Virus record (IMG/VR): IMGVR_UViG_3300017917_003502
Location: 1-39,457 of that record
Direction: 5' to 3' (one strand)
Length of the DNA stretch: 39,457 bases
Origin: a virus
Part shown: one piece after another, positions 8,401 to 17,711 of the stretch
Numbering within the stretch: position 1 is the first letter of the stretch
Layout of the letters: each line of letters starts with the position of its first letter
The notes under the pieces: generated by a model
Told to the model about the DNA's origin: nothing
The model's input: only the letters and a program-made list of their open reading frames with translations
Database searches by the model: none
Made by a program: the position numbers and the translations under genes

Positions 8401-10873
8401 GAGCATTCAAAATGCCACAAGCATGCAGGTCAATGACAGAATTATTTTTGTGGGCACTACTTTTGGAAACATATTGCCTGACACAGTGTACTATGTGAAA
8501 GAAATAGTCACACAAAACACCATTAGAGTGAGTTTATCATTGGGTGGACCCACAGTTTCATTGACCACAGCCACTGGCTCAGCATATTTTGTATCAGCTG
8601 AATTGATTGGTCAAAGAATTCAAATATTAGAAGGAACTGGCCGAGGACAATTTGCTGTGATAGATTATTATGACCATGTGCTGAAACAAGTGAACGTGAT
8701 TAGACAGTTTGATGGATTGCCTGGATGGGAACATCTATTGGGAGGATTTGCCATAGAATCTGTGTTGGATGAATCAACCAAATACATCATTGAACCTTTG
8801 GTAACTTTCAGTGATCCACCATATTCTGTCAGCACAGTAACTTTGGGATCCAGTGCCATTTGGTCTGTGGTTGGATCAGCTCGATTGAGTGGTCAGAACA
8901 TCACAGTGGTTTTGAGCAGTTCAGGTGGCTATTACACCACTGATGGAACTTTGTGGACTCCATGCACAGGATTAGCCGCTGTAAACTATTTTGCCACAGC
9001 CAGAAGCAGCACAGCAATATTGGCCATTTCAGGCAGTGCTATATCCAGAACCACCACAGGTGCAGTTTGGACAGGTTTGGCTTCACCGTCATTGTATGGC
9101 ACTTATACTTCTATTGCTTGTGAACAGGATGTTTTTATCATCACCACCAATCAAGGATATGTGTTGAGATCTTCAGACAACGGCTCATCTTGGACTGCAG
9201 TGTCTGTGGTTCCATATGATGGTTCCACTGTGGCTCTTTCACATTCAGCTGGAGGTTCAGGTTTATTCATAGTGTGCAACAATGCTGGTCAAACCTATGA
9301 AAGTTCTAGTTTGGGTTCAACATGGTATCAAGGACCAGACATTGGAGGTCCAGGTTTTAATGTACAAGATTTAGTGTATGGTAATAATAGATTTGTGGCG
9401 GCCTGCAACGATGCTCCTGGAGATTCCAGCACCTTAGCAAATAGATTTTACTACACACTGGCCAATCAAGCCACTGTGGATTCTTCAGCAACCACAGTGT
9501 GGCAAGCCAGTGAATTACCCCCAGACTCAGAACAATATTTCTTAGGTTATACACAAGGAGTTTTTGTGGCTATCACTCCCAGCGGCGACATGGCTGAAAG
9601 TATTGATGGTAAACACTGGAAAGTATTAGGCACACAACTTCCCACAGGTGGTGGTAATTACACACAAATTTCTGGAGGTTCCATCAATGGTCCATTGTTC
9701 ATACCATTATTAGACATATCTACCAATCAATTGAGAGTGATAAGATATGGAGCTAGAGCATTGGGTAGAGCAAGAAGTGCCAGCGGAAGATTAAGTTTAA
9801 TCGAATTGATTGAACCAGGCAGTGGATATTCTGTAGCACCATCCATAACCATAGTGGATAATTCCAACACTGTAGATGCAATATTTGATGTGAGAACCAA
9901 CAATGGCACAGTGTCTCAGCCCACATTTACCAACAGAGGTACAGGTTTCTTGAACGTGGCAGCCACCATATCAGGCGATGGTTTGAAAGATCAGTATCAA
10001 ACAGGAAAATATTTAAGAATTAAAAATTTAAGCAGATTGCCAGGACCTGGAGATAACGTTTATTTTGATAATATACCTGATGAAATATTCAAATTGGCCA
10101 ATTTCACACAATTGGGTGGCACTGAACCTAATTTGTATGGAACTTTAAGAATAGCTCCAGGATTGGACACATATTTCTCACCAGACCACGAAGAGAACAT
10201 CACCATAAGACAAAATTACAGTCAGGTTCGATTGACTGGTCACGATTTCTTAGACATAGGCACTGGTAATAAAACCACAACCAATTATCCAGATTTATAT
10301 AAATTTGGATTCACAGCAGGCTACGAACCACAACAATTCAACGAAGTGGTAGAGTCTGGCGGTGGTAGAGTATTCTACACCAGCACTGACCAAGATGGTA
10401 ACTTCCGAGTGGGAGAACAATTCAAAGTGGAACAAAGCACTGGTATTGTGACACTGAGCGCCGACTTTTTCCAATTGGAAGGTTTGACTGAATTAAGATT
10501 GGGCGGTGTGGTATTGGGAGGATCAGGAGCCGTTATTAGAGAATTCAGCACAGATGTTACCATGGCAGCCAACAGCGATAATGTGGTGCCTACTCAAAAA
10601 GCCGTTGTGGCGTATGTGGCCAGCAGGATATCTGGTGGTGGAGCCAATCTTAACGTTTCAGTTTTACGAGCAGGTGCTGTACAAATAGCCAATGACACCA
10701 TAATAAATGTGGGAGATGAGACCATACAGTTCAAATCAACCGCTAATTTTAAACAAGGAGTCAAAGGATCCATGGCTGCTTTGAGTTATTTTTTGGGTGG
10801 TGTGGCTTCCACAGAGCTTAACGAAGGCGATGCTGTGAGTGTAATAGACCTCAGCAATGGATATGGTAGTTAG
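5495..10873 (+). CDS. Giant adhesin: CBM-like repeats, beta-helix, beta-propeller
   Basis: 1792 residues. Residues about 1-558 hold eight repeats of the type W...W...Y..GD.V.YGG..Y.C...HTS....W, resembling small chitin/cellulose-binding modules (CBM5/12-like); the fourth is interrupted by a Gly-rich insert. Residues about 600-855 are a pectate-lyase-like beta-helix (TVKYACDF, KTGIYEE, GDELRSTIIRP, VANDFTQ.LSDGIGFW, VRATNGNNSYGD). A dispersed beta module follows (about 957-1034), then repeats of the YGNNRFVAACND and S.DG..W type that suggest a beta-propeller (about 1109-1390). The C-terminus has GHDFLDIGTGN and STDQDGNFRVG motifs shared with the next giant gene. No lyase active site was identified. 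Probably a host-receptor-binding fibre or spike. The start MAEFK..RIRF matches its paralogue. Confidence 0.85.
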   Translation: MAEFKIDRIRFRWRDSWSAGVVYVKDDIVRYGAKVYVCLIAHTANTNFYADLDAAESKWTQMMDGQSWTGDWTPDTFYKVNDLAKLGSVVWKCLEGHTSNVDPEDGLSGDENKWTVFAQGENWRGVWQTDTAYEKGDLVVYGGKLYLCDIYHVSSGAVDGLELDLPNWHVYTRSLDYRIEWTSATRYKPDDLVKYGGIIYRVVTGHTSAESNTFSNPLYTTDSNTGMGVNFVVYREGTNYYAKFTNRGMDFSASETITVSGALLGGITPDNDALITIISVESDGAVDEYAVSGVAAENQDGLEADIEKFEPVIKGIEYRGDYAQYTRYKKNDIVKYGGSSLWICIDSTDEGVFANSVVMDESKFDIWLPGLGYEALWDENTYYQQGDVVMYGGYSYVCTVSNLNILPTVANDSSSAWQLIVPGYKLRGDWIDDDSTAASQYKTGDVVRSGGHLYIAVRDNAGVIPLETTPYDPGTDSPYPWQLLVTGTRWRGPWYEIDPITVQNRFYYPGDVVTVAGTTFACVEYHEADISAAKPTLDLESEAVGPLWVKLAQGGNANVLEHPGDIKTIGNDSVTFAVKIGTPGESLQITNSIPDWKVLEKTNKVFYVSLEGIDLLTRGTTLQTAFRTVKYACDFVNADKLNRTPATIFVKTGIYEEILPINVPYDTALVGDELRSTIIRPAEGYEGSDMFYVNNGTGIRNMTLQGLYGTLGPLNQYLTKRPTGGAFVSLNPGNSPSDNTAWITTKSPYIQNVTTFGDGCIGLKVDGDLHNGGNKSVVANDFTQVLSDGIGFWVNGEGKSELVSVFTYYCHIGYLATDGGKVRATNGNNSYGDYGSVAEGFSLVESPITAQIDNRTGEATVNSVYNDENQIYCFGYSHTGQDYTSATVSISGSGAGAAAYIGYDNTRYQSISEVRLIDPFDSGFVGGLAYTAIEGNSRGGNTTSLLLANQYEPEYEKTFTGTTATTNVLSIQNATSMQVNDRIIFVGTTFGNILPDTVYYVKEIVTQNTIRVSLSLGGPTVSLTTATGSAYFVSAELIGQRIQILEGTGRGQFAVIDYYDHVLKQVNVIRQFDGLPGWEHLLGGFAIESVLDESTKYIIEPLVTFSDPPYSVSTVTLGSSAIWSVVGSARLSGQNITVVLSSSGGYYTTDGTLWTPCTGLAAVNYFATARSSTAILAISGSAISRTTTGAVWTGLASPSLYGTYTSIACEQDVFIITTNQGYVLRSSDNGSSWTAVSVVPYDGSTVALSHSAGGSGLFIVCNNAGQTYESSSLGSTWYQGPDIGGPGFNVQDLVYGNNRFVAACNDAPGDSSTLANRFYYTLANQATVDSSATTVWQASELPPDSEQYFLGYTQGVFVAITPSGDMAESIDGKHWKVLGTQLPTGGGNYTQISGGSINGPLFIPLLDISTNQLRVIRYGARALGRARSASGRLSLIELIEPGSGYSVAPSITIVDNSNTVDAIFDVRTNNGTVSQPTFTNRGTGFLNVAATISGDGLKDQYQTGKYLRIKNLSRLPGPGDNVYFDNIPDEIFKLANFTQLGGTEPNLYGTLRIAPGLDTYFSPDHEENITIRQNYSQVRLTGHDFLDIGTGNKTTTNYPDLYKFGFTAGYEPQQFNEVVESGGGRVFYTSTDQDGNFRVGEQFKVEQSTGIVTLSADFFQLEGLTELRLGGVVLGGSGAVIREFSTDVTMAANSDNVVPTQKAVVAYVASRISGGGANLNVSVLRAGAVQIANDTIINVGDETIQFKSTANFKQGVKGSMAALSYFLGGVASTELNEGDAVSVIDLSNGYGS

Positions 10874-10876
10874 TAT

Positions 10877-10884
10877 GATAAATA
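10877..10884 (+). promoter_or_regulatory. Candidate T4-type late promoter octamer
   Basis: GATAAATA differs from the T4 late consensus TATAAATA at one position. It falls in the 36-base gap between the two giant adhesin genes; AAGGA at 10895-10899 then lies 10 bases before the ATG at 10910. Confidence 0.6.
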
Positions 10885-10909
10885 ACAACACAACAAGGAA
10901 ATCATAAAA

Positions 10910-13900
10910 ATGGCAGAGTTTAAATTAGGTAGGATTAGGTTTATTTGGAAGGGAGCCTGGCTTACCGCGATTGAATATTTGATTGATGATGTGATCAGAT
11001 ATGGTGGTCGTACCTATATTTGTGTAGTAGCTCATACCAGCGGCACTTTCCAAACAGATTTAGATGCTTCAAAATGGAACCTGATGAGTGATGGTCAGGA
11101 ATGGAAAGACAACTGGCAAACCAACACAACTTACAAACCCAATGACATTGTCAAGTATGGAGGATATTTGTATATCTGCAACGAAGGTCACACGTCAGCT
11201 GCCACAGTCACAGATGGTTTGGAAGATGATCAAAGCAAATGGGATTTATTTTCAGAAGGATTCGATTACAAATCAGATTGGACAATATCTACCAGATATA
11301 AAATAAATGATCTTGTAAAATACGGAGCATACATTTACACTTGTATAGCTCCTCATACTTCAGCTGCCACTTTGGCATTGGGATTAGAAGACAATCTTGC
11401 AGATTGGGAAATTTTTTCCAAAGGATTCAATTGGTTGAATGCTTGGACTGTGTCGACCAGATATGTTCGAGGAGATGTGGTTCGTTATGGTGGTCAACTG
11501 TATGTTTGTAACACCGGACACACTTCCAATGCTTCTGCAACTACACTAGGTGGTGGACTGGAAGCAGATCAAGGCAAATGGGATTACTTACACAAAGGTA
11601 TTGAATACAAAAATGATTGGACCGGTTCTACCAGATACAAAGTCAATGACGTTGTAAAATGGGGACCAAGTTTATGGATTTGTACCACCTATCACGTTTC
11701 CACAACCACTCTCACAGCAGATCAAGCCAACTGGTCAATATTTTTACCAGGTTTAGAATTTGAAGATTCATGGAGTTCAGTGACCAATTATCAAATTGGT
11801 GATTTTGTCACTTATGGTGGATACGGTTATGTGGCCAAAACCAACAACACAAATAAAAATCCTAACACTTACGTAGGAACTGATTGGGATTTATTCATCA
11901 CAGGATTCAATCTTCAAGGTGACTACAACAATGCCACTGCTTACAAAACAGGCGATGTGGTACGTGTGGGAGGTTTCACTTATATTTGTATAGATGACAG
12001 CACCGGCAATCGTCCACCCAATGCTACCTACTGGGATAAACTCAACGAAGGAATTTATTGGAAAGGCAACTGGGCCAATGCCACTCTGTATGACAAAGGT
12101 GATGTGGTTCGAGGAACTATCAATGCCAACAACACATATATTTGTATTTTAGGTCACACTTCAAACAATATTGGACCTGCCACAATCACACAACCAGATT
12201 ATCCACCAGGTCCTGGTGTTGATACAGGCACATACTGGCAATTGTTGTCTGGTGGAGCTGAAAGCACAGCACTAAGTACTCAAGGAGATCTTTTAATCTA
12301 CGGACCTTCTGGACCAGTAAGATTGCCCATTGGACTTTCAGGACAAACACTTTTAGTAAATTCAGCAGGTACTTTACCAGAATGGGGTTACTTTGGAAAA
12401 ATTAACAACGTATGGTACGTAGCTCCATCAGGAGTGGATGCTCCTGCTCCAGACTACGGAGCCACTTTGAATCAACCTTGGAAAACCATTCAATACGCTT
12501 GTCGTCAGATTGAAAACGGTCCATTGTATCCAAAATCTAGAAATTTATTGTTGAGAAACAAAGCATTCATTCAGAGAGAAACCATAGCATACATCAATGC
12601 CACTTTCCAAACCACTTGTACCAACACAACCATCACAACAAATGTGATCACTTGCACCAGCACTGCTAATCTTCGCACAGGAATGAAAGTAGAATTCACA
12701 GGAACCACATTTGGCAATATCAACACTGGAACCACTTATTATGTGTTGCCAGGAAAAACTGCCACCACTTTCAAAGTGAGTTTGACTCCAAACGGATCAC
12801 AAGTGGTGCTTAACACAGCTTCAGGCACAATGACAGTGAAATTATTGTACAATCAAACCAAATGTCAAAGAGATTTGGGTCAAATTATTGATGCAGTGCA
12901 TTGGGATTTGGGTCACGGCGGCAATGAAAAAACTAGATTGGCAGCTGTCAGCTATTACACTGGCAGTGGCTTGTACATTCCTGGAGAAGAATCAGAAACC
13001 AGTGCTGCTATAGAATTTTCAAAAACTGTGATAGATGCTGCTATTTCCAATGACACTGGATATGTGGCATTGCAAGGCACAGTACCTCAAGTGATTGATG
13101 CCACAATAGTGGAAGAACTCACAGCTCAAACTTTAATAGAAAGTTTGATGGACATAGTGATTGATGCTATAAATGCAGGTGATATTGATGATGTGCCACG
13201 TGAAATTATTGCCAACAATTGCGTTTTTGTTAAAACAGGAATCTACGAAGAATTTTTACCAATCAGCGTGAGAGAAAACACAGCAATTGTGGGAGATGAA
13301 TTGAGAAGCACCAATATTAGACCTGCTCCGCAAATTGTGGATCCATCAGACACTCCTTACACATTGTACTCTATTAATAGATTAAAAAATATCATCAGCA
13401 ATGTGATACGAAACATTGCTATCACACCTACACCTGCTGGATATGTTACTGGAACAACTTTACCACCACAAGATACCAACAGAACAGCAGGCACATACAC
13501 CAATGTGGCTACCACTACCAGTGGAGCTGGCACAGGTGCGACCTTCAATGCCACAGTGAATGCCACAGGATTTGTGACTGTGTTGACAGTTAATTCATCA
13601 GGATCAGGTTATGCAGTGGGTAACACAATCACTATAGGTGCAGGCCTATTGGGTGGATCCAGTTTAGCAGCAACTTTCACAGTGACATCTGTGGGAGCTG
13701 GCACAGTGGCTCTGGCAGGAGCTCAAGATACCAATGCTCCAGCAGGTTCAGCACCAGCTGGCACAGCAGCACAAAACATAGTGGAAGACATTTATGATTA
13801 TATCAATTACACCGTGATAGGTGACAGTTCTAGTCCATTGCCTACCATGAGTGGTAGTAACACACCAGAAACAGCAGTGGGTTACACAGATGCTGTGTTG

Positions 13901-16900
13901 AGATTGATTGAAAACAAAGAATTTTTAACACAAGAAGTTGTTGAATACACCAGAAAAAATAATCCTGGAGCATTTATCACTTACTTCACAGACACATTAA
14001 GAGCGTTTTGTGAAAGAGATGTGAGAGAATATATTGATGCTGTGTGTTGGGACTTGATATACACTGGAAACTACAAATCATTGGTAGCAGCCAAATATTA
14101 TGTGGTGGCAGTGACAGGCAGCGAAGAATCAGACATGTTCTACATGAGAAATGGAACAGGATTGAGAAACTGCACACTGCAAGGGTTGAATGGTACATTG
14201 GGCACACCAAATGGCTACGGAACAAGAAGACCGTCAGCAGGAGCCTATGTGTCATTGGATCCAGGTTGGGGACCAGCACACGAAGCTGTTTGGATTGAAA
14301 ACAAATCACCTTATGTGCAGAACGTTTCAACATTTGGAACAGGATGCGTGGGACTAAAAGTGGACGGTGCATTACACAATGGTGGAAATGACTCCGTTGT
14401 GGCCAACGATTTCACACAAATTTTATCAGACGGTATTGGATTCTGGGTGACCAATTTGGGAAGATCAGAGTTGGTTTCGGTGTTCACGTACTACAACCAC
14501 ATTGGATATCTGGCAGAAAACGGCGGTAAAGTAAGAGCCACCAATGGTAACAACTCATATGGAGATTTTGGATCAGTGTCTGAAGGTGGAGATGTTGCTG
14601 AAACGCCAATCACTGCCACAGTGGACAACAAGAGCACAGATGCCACTGTGGGATTCACATTCACAGATGGCGACAGAATTTTAGCTCTGGAATACACCAA
14701 TGCTGGTACTGATTACAGTGCCAATGCAGTGTTCACAATATCTGGAGACGGATTTGGCATCACTGGTGTTACTCCTACTATTCGCACTGGTGGAGTGAGT
14801 GAAATAAGATTGAATGAAACTGTAACATCTCCTGAGAGCAACTATGGTGGTGATGGATACAGTTCAGCCAGCAACGTGGCACAGAATGGAACAGATAAAA
14901 CCATAACTATTTCCAACACTGACACAGCATTGGCCAGTTCATTGACAGGATTAGCGATATGGATCACTGAAGGATTGGGTGCTGGTCAATATGGCTATGT
15001 GGTAGGATTCAACGCAGGTACCAAAGCTACCAAAGTGGCCAGACCTTCGTTCACATCATTCACAGTCACAGCTGCCACAGCATCAAATGATAGATTCACT
15101 TGTGCTGACAGCAGCACATTGGATGTCAACATGCCAATCATGTTCAGTGGCACAGCATTTGGTGGAGTAACCACCACAGCCACCAATCCAACCATCTACT
15201 ATGTGTTGAGCAAACCCACTGCAACTACATTTACCATATCCACATCACCAGGTGGAGCCACATTTGATATTTCAGCTAATGACACAGGCACGATGACGCT
15301 GCACAAAGCTGGTTGGGATCATTTGGTCAATACCACTTGTACTGCTACCACTGTTACCACAGATGAAATCACTTGTGCTTCCACTTCAGGACTTTACAGT
15401 GGAGCAGCAGTGCAATTTGATGGCACCACATTTGGTAACATCAACAGATACACTCAATATTATGTGTTGAGTTCAGGACTTACAGCAACCAAATTTAAAG
15501 TCAGCACTTCACCAGGTGGATCTCCAGTGACATTGAGCACAGCCACAGGCACCATGACTGTGAGAGTGTGTGAAGCACTGTTGGATGGCACAACCAAATA
15601 TGAATATGCTCCACGTATTATTGTGGATGCTCCACCTTCAGGCATCAGAGCTATTGCTAGAGCAGTGGTCACCACTGAAAAAATATCTTCTATCAGAATT
15701 ATTGAACCAGGTTCAGGCTATGTGTCTGCTCCCAACATTACCATAGTGGATCCAAGCAACACAGTGGAAGCACCATATGAAACATTTATAGCCAACGGAG
15801 TTTTGGGTCAACCTACATTTACCAACAGAGGTTTGGCGTTTGTGACAGCAGTGACCACAGTGGCTGAAACAGGAACTCAAGCCACAATAAGTGGTATAAC
15901 AAATGCTTCACCAGGAGTGGTAACCACTTCGGGAGCTCACTTGTTGAGCAGTGGTGACAAGGTAACATTCGCCAGCGTGGGTGGCATGTTCGAATTGAAC
16001 AATGGTATATGGTATTACATCACAGTGCTTTCTCCAAACACATTTTCTATCTATATAGATTCAGCAAGAACTATTCCATTGGACACAACTGATTTTGGAA
16101 CTTGGATACCATCAGCAGGCACAGTCACAGAATTTGGTGGATTTAGAAACAGCAAGCAGAGCGGAAAATACATTCAAGTGGAAGGATTAACAGATATTCC
16201 TCAAGCAGGAGCCAATGTGGAATTCAGTGCATTGCCAGGCAATTATTACAAACTGGTATCAGTGCAAAATTTCTTAGGCAATGGATATCCTTATTCAGCA
16301 TTATTACAAGTGAGCCCAGAAATAGGAGTGGGAGAAGCTCCTGCTCACGGTGGCACAGTCACAATAAAAATAAGATATTCACAGATTAGATTGACAGGTC
16401 ATGATTTCTTGGACATTGGTACCGGTAGTTTCACTGAAACCAATTACCCAGGCATACCTTTACAAAATCCAGATCCAGACAACGAAACAGTGGAATCAGG
16501 TGGAGGACGTGTGTTCTTTACCAGCACCGACCAAGATGGTAACTTCCGAGTGGGAGATTTATTCTCGGTGGAACAAAGCACGGGTGTGGCCACATTGAAT
16601 GCTGATGCGTTCAACATTTCAGGATTACAAGAACTTCAGTTGGGAGAATTAGTATTGGGAGGCACCAGTGCTTCTATCAATGAATTCTCAACAGATGGTA
16701 CAATGGCAGCCAACAGTGACCAAATTGTGCCCACCCAAAGAGCGATTAGAACATATATAGCTAGTCAGATCGGTGGTGGAGCCAGCAGTTTGAACGTGAA
16801 CCAGATCACTGCAGGTTTAATTACAATATATGCTTCGACCATTGAAACCACCACTGGAGTAACAATAAACTTTGATGCCCCTGTGAATTTCACAAGAGGT

Positions 16901-16945
16901 GTTAACGGAGGCCCATTAGCATTAGGGTACTTCCTACAAGGTTAA
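10910..16945 (+). CDS. Giant adhesin: CBM-like repeats and beta-helix with inserts
   Basis: 2011 residues, paralogue of the 1792-residue gene directly upstream. Eight CBM5/12-like repeats (about residues 5-450) precede a beta-helix (from VWYVAPSGVD, about residue 500). Relative to the paralogue, the helix is broken by two large inserts, between IENG and NNCVFVKTGIYEE (about 12520-13210) and between IRPAP and EESDMFYM (about 13335-14120). Both carry a CERDV..YIDAV.WDL-type module. Three copies of a TTFGNI..YYVL..TATTFKVS-type module follow (residues about 563-646, 1383-1469 and 1474-1554). The C-terminus has GHDFLDIGTG and STDQDGNFRVGDLF. There is no propeller here, unlike the paralogue. Likely a second receptor-binding virion protein. 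AAGGA lies upstream of the ATG. Confidence 0.85.
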   Translation: MAEFKLGRIRFIWKGAWLTAIEYLIDDVIRYGGRTYICVVAHTSGTFQTDLDASKWNLMSDGQEWKDNWQTNTTYKPNDIVKYGGYLYICNEGHTSAATVTDGLEDDQSKWDLFSEGFDYKSDWTISTRYKINDLVKYGAYIYTCIAPHTSAATLALGLEDNLADWEIFSKGFNWLNAWTVSTRYVRGDVVRYGGQLYVCNTGHTSNASATTLGGGLEADQGKWDYLHKGIEYKNDWTGSTRYKVNDVVKWGPSLWICTTYHVSTTTLTADQANWSIFLPGLEFEDSWSSVTNYQIGDFVTYGGYGYVAKTNNTNKNPNTYVGTDWDLFITGFNLQGDYNNATAYKTGDVVRVGGFTYICIDDSTGNRPPNATYWDKLNEGIYWKGNWANATLYDKGDVVRGTINANNTYICILGHTSNNIGPATITQPDYPPGPGVDTGTYWQLLSGGAESTALSTQGDLLIYGPSGPVRLPIGLSGQTLLVNSAGTLPEWGYFGKINNVWYVAPSGVDAPAPDYGATLNQPWKTIQYACRQIENGPLYPKSRNLLLRNKAFIQRETIAYINATFQTTCTNTTITTNVITCTSTANLRTGMKVEFTGTTFGNINTGTTYYVLPGKTATTFKVSLTPNGSQVVLNTASGTMTVKLLYNQTKCQRDLGQIIDAVHWDLGHGGNEKTRLAAVSYYTGSGLYIPGEESETSAAIEFSKTVIDAAISNDTGYVALQGTVPQVIDATIVEELTAQTLIESLMDIVIDAINAGDIDDVPREIIANNCVFVKTGIYEEFLPISVRENTAIVGDELRSTNIRPAPQIVDPSDTPYTLYSINRLKNIISNVIRNIAITPTPAGYVTGTTLPPQDTNRTAGTYTNVATTTSGAGTGATFNATVNATGFVTVLTVNSSGSGYAVGNTITIGAGLLGGSSLAATFTVTSVGAGTVALAGAQDTNAPAGSAPAGTAAQNIVEDIYDYINYTVIGDSSSPLPTMSGSNTPETAVGYTDAVLRLIENKEFLTQEVVEYTRKNNPGAFITYFTDTLRAFCERDVREYIDAVCWDLIYTGNYKSLVAAKYYVVAVTGSEESDMFYMRNGTGLRNCTLQGLNGTLGTPNGYGTRRPSAGAYVSLDPGWGPAHEAVWIENKSPYVQNVSTFGTGCVGLKVDGALHNGGNDSVVANDFTQILSDGIGFWVTNLGRSELVSVFTYYNHIGYLAENGGKVRATNGNNSYGDFGSVSEGGDVAETPITATVDNKSTDATVGFTFTDGDRILALEYTNAGTDYSANAVFTISGDGFGITGVTPTIRTGGVSEIRLNETVTSPESNYGGDGYSSASNVAQNGTDKTITISNTDTALASSLTGLAIWITEGLGAGQYGYVVGFNAGTKATKVARPSFTSFTVTAATASNDRFTCADSSTLDVNMPIMFSGTAFGGVTTTATNPTIYYVLSKPTATTFTISTSPGGATFDISANDTGTMTLHKAGWDHLVNTTCTATTVTTDEITCASTSGLYSGAAVQFDGTTFGNINRYTQYYVLSSGLTATKFKVSTSPGGSPVTLSTATGTMTVRVCEALLDGTTKYEYAPRIIVDAPPSGIRAIARAVVTTEKISSIRIIEPGSGYVSAPNITIVDPSNTVEAPYETFIANGVLGQPTFTNRGLAFVTAVTTVAETGTQATISGITNASPGVVTTSGAHLLSSGDKVTFASVGGMFELNNGIWYYITVLSPNTFSIYIDSARTIPLDTTDFGTWIPSAGTVTEFGGFRNSKQSGKYIQVEGLTDIPQAGANVEFSALPGNYYKLVSVQNFLGNGYPYSALLQVSPEIGVGEAPAHGGTVTIKIRYSQIRLTGHDFLDIGTGSFTETNYPGIPLQNPDPDNETVESGGGRVFFTSTDQDGNFRVGDLFSVEQSTGVATLNADAFNISGLQELQLGELVLGGTSASINEFSTDGTMAANSDQIVPTQRAIRTYIASQIGGGASSLNVNQITAGLITIYASTIETTTGVTINFDAPVNFTRGVNGGPLALGYFLQG

Positions 16946-16962
16946 AAAAAGGAGAACAGTAA

Positions 16963-17283
16963 ATGGCAACAGGAAGATTGGGCACTTCAAATTTAACAGC
17001 AGGTGCCAACACAAGTGTATACACTTGTCCTTCAGATACGTTTGCAGTAGTTGCTGTGAACTTCCTTAATCGAGGCAATCAAGCTCAAACTTTTAGATTG
17101 GCTATAGCAACCACAGCTTCTCCAGGTTTGGATGAATGGATTGAATACGATGTGGAAGTACTATCCAAAGGAGTTCTAGAAAGAACTGGTTTGGTATTAG
17201 CAGCAGGCCAAAGAATAGTGGCATACGCATCAGGGGGTAACGCTAGTGTAGTGGTTTACGGTATTGAGACATCAACACTGTAA
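16963..17283 (+). CDS. Small virion-type protein, 106 aa
   Basis: Begins MATGRLGTSNLTAG. It is a beta-rich protein with a hydrophobic-aromatic pattern and no enzymatic motif, preceded by a strong AAAGGAG site (16948-16954), 8 bases before the ATG. It follows the giant adhesin by 17 bases and is probably on the same transcript. Similar small products follow fibre genes in marine T4-like phages; this one resembles the 110-residue product at 2980 in size and general pattern. Probably a virion decoration or fibre-base component, inferred from position only. Confidence 0.7.
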   Translation: MATGRLGTSNLTAGANTSVYTCPSDTFAVVAVNFLNRGNQAQTFRLAIATTASPGLDEWIEYDVEVLSKGVLERTGLVLAAGQRIVAYASGGNASVVVYGIETSTL

Positions 17284-17298
17284 TAATCATTGGATTAG

Positions 17299-17306
17299 CA
17301 TAAATA
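17299..17306 (+). promoter_or_regulatory. Candidate T4-type late promoter octamer
   Basis: CATAAATA is one base from the T4 late consensus. It sits 24 bases before the ATG at 17330, with AAGGA (17318-17322) in between. It could serve the small gene at 17330 and the cysteine-rich trio beyond it, for which no octamer was seen nearer. Confidence 0.6.
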
Positions 17307-17329
17307 CAAGCAAACATAAGGACTAAAAC

Positions 17330-17662
17330 ATGGGAAGATACATATCAACAACCGGTACCGCTGGTGTAGTCATAAGAGACGTTAGCACTACATATCAAGC
17401 AGTTGTAAATGATAGGATTTTGGCAAACTCCACCGCTGGAGCTTTCACAATCACATTACCGCTCAGCACCAGTTTATTGAACAATGATACCATTCAAATC
17501 ATAGATGTTGGATTTCTTGCAGCAACCAACAACATCACTGTGGCTAGAAATGGTGCATTAATCAATGGAGCAGCTGACAATCTTACAATTGACTTGAATG
17601 GAGCAATTGTAACTTTGATTTACACAGGTGTATCATACGGTTGGGTAGTTGCCGCAGTGTAA
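17330..17662 (+). CDS. Small beta-structured fibre-like protein, 110 aa
   Basis: MGRYISTTGTAG opens a protein with a TYQAVVNDRILANSTAGAFT segment, then ITLPLSTSLLNNDTIQIID and a series of NNITVARNG-type strands. This pattern (VNDRI..N...G.F.ITLP, N..I...D....... N.ITV.RNG..I.G) is widespread in phage fibre C-terminal domains, where it caps a trimeric beta-structure. The ATG is supported by AAGGA 7 bases upstream. A short structural protein, perhaps a fibre tip, is likely; trimer formation is inference. Confidence 0.7.
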   Translation: MGRYISTTGTAGVVIRDVSTTYQAVVNDRILANSTAGAFTITLPLSTSLLNNDTIQIIDVGFLAATNNITVARNGALINGAADNLTIDLNGAIVTLIYTGVSYGWVVAAV

Positions 17663-17711
17663 TTAAAAAATTATACTCAGCAATTATCGAAACATTGATG
17701 GATTTGAAAGT

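Noticed and set aside
5495-16945. Active polysaccharide lyase in the beta-helix giants
   Set aside because: The helix looks pectate-lyase-like in shape, but I could not identify a catalytic residue set, so only a binding role is called.
17663-17711. Possible terminator or promoter before the Cys-rich trio
   Set aside because: No hairpin with a T-run and no late octamer was found; the trio probably shares the upstream transcript.
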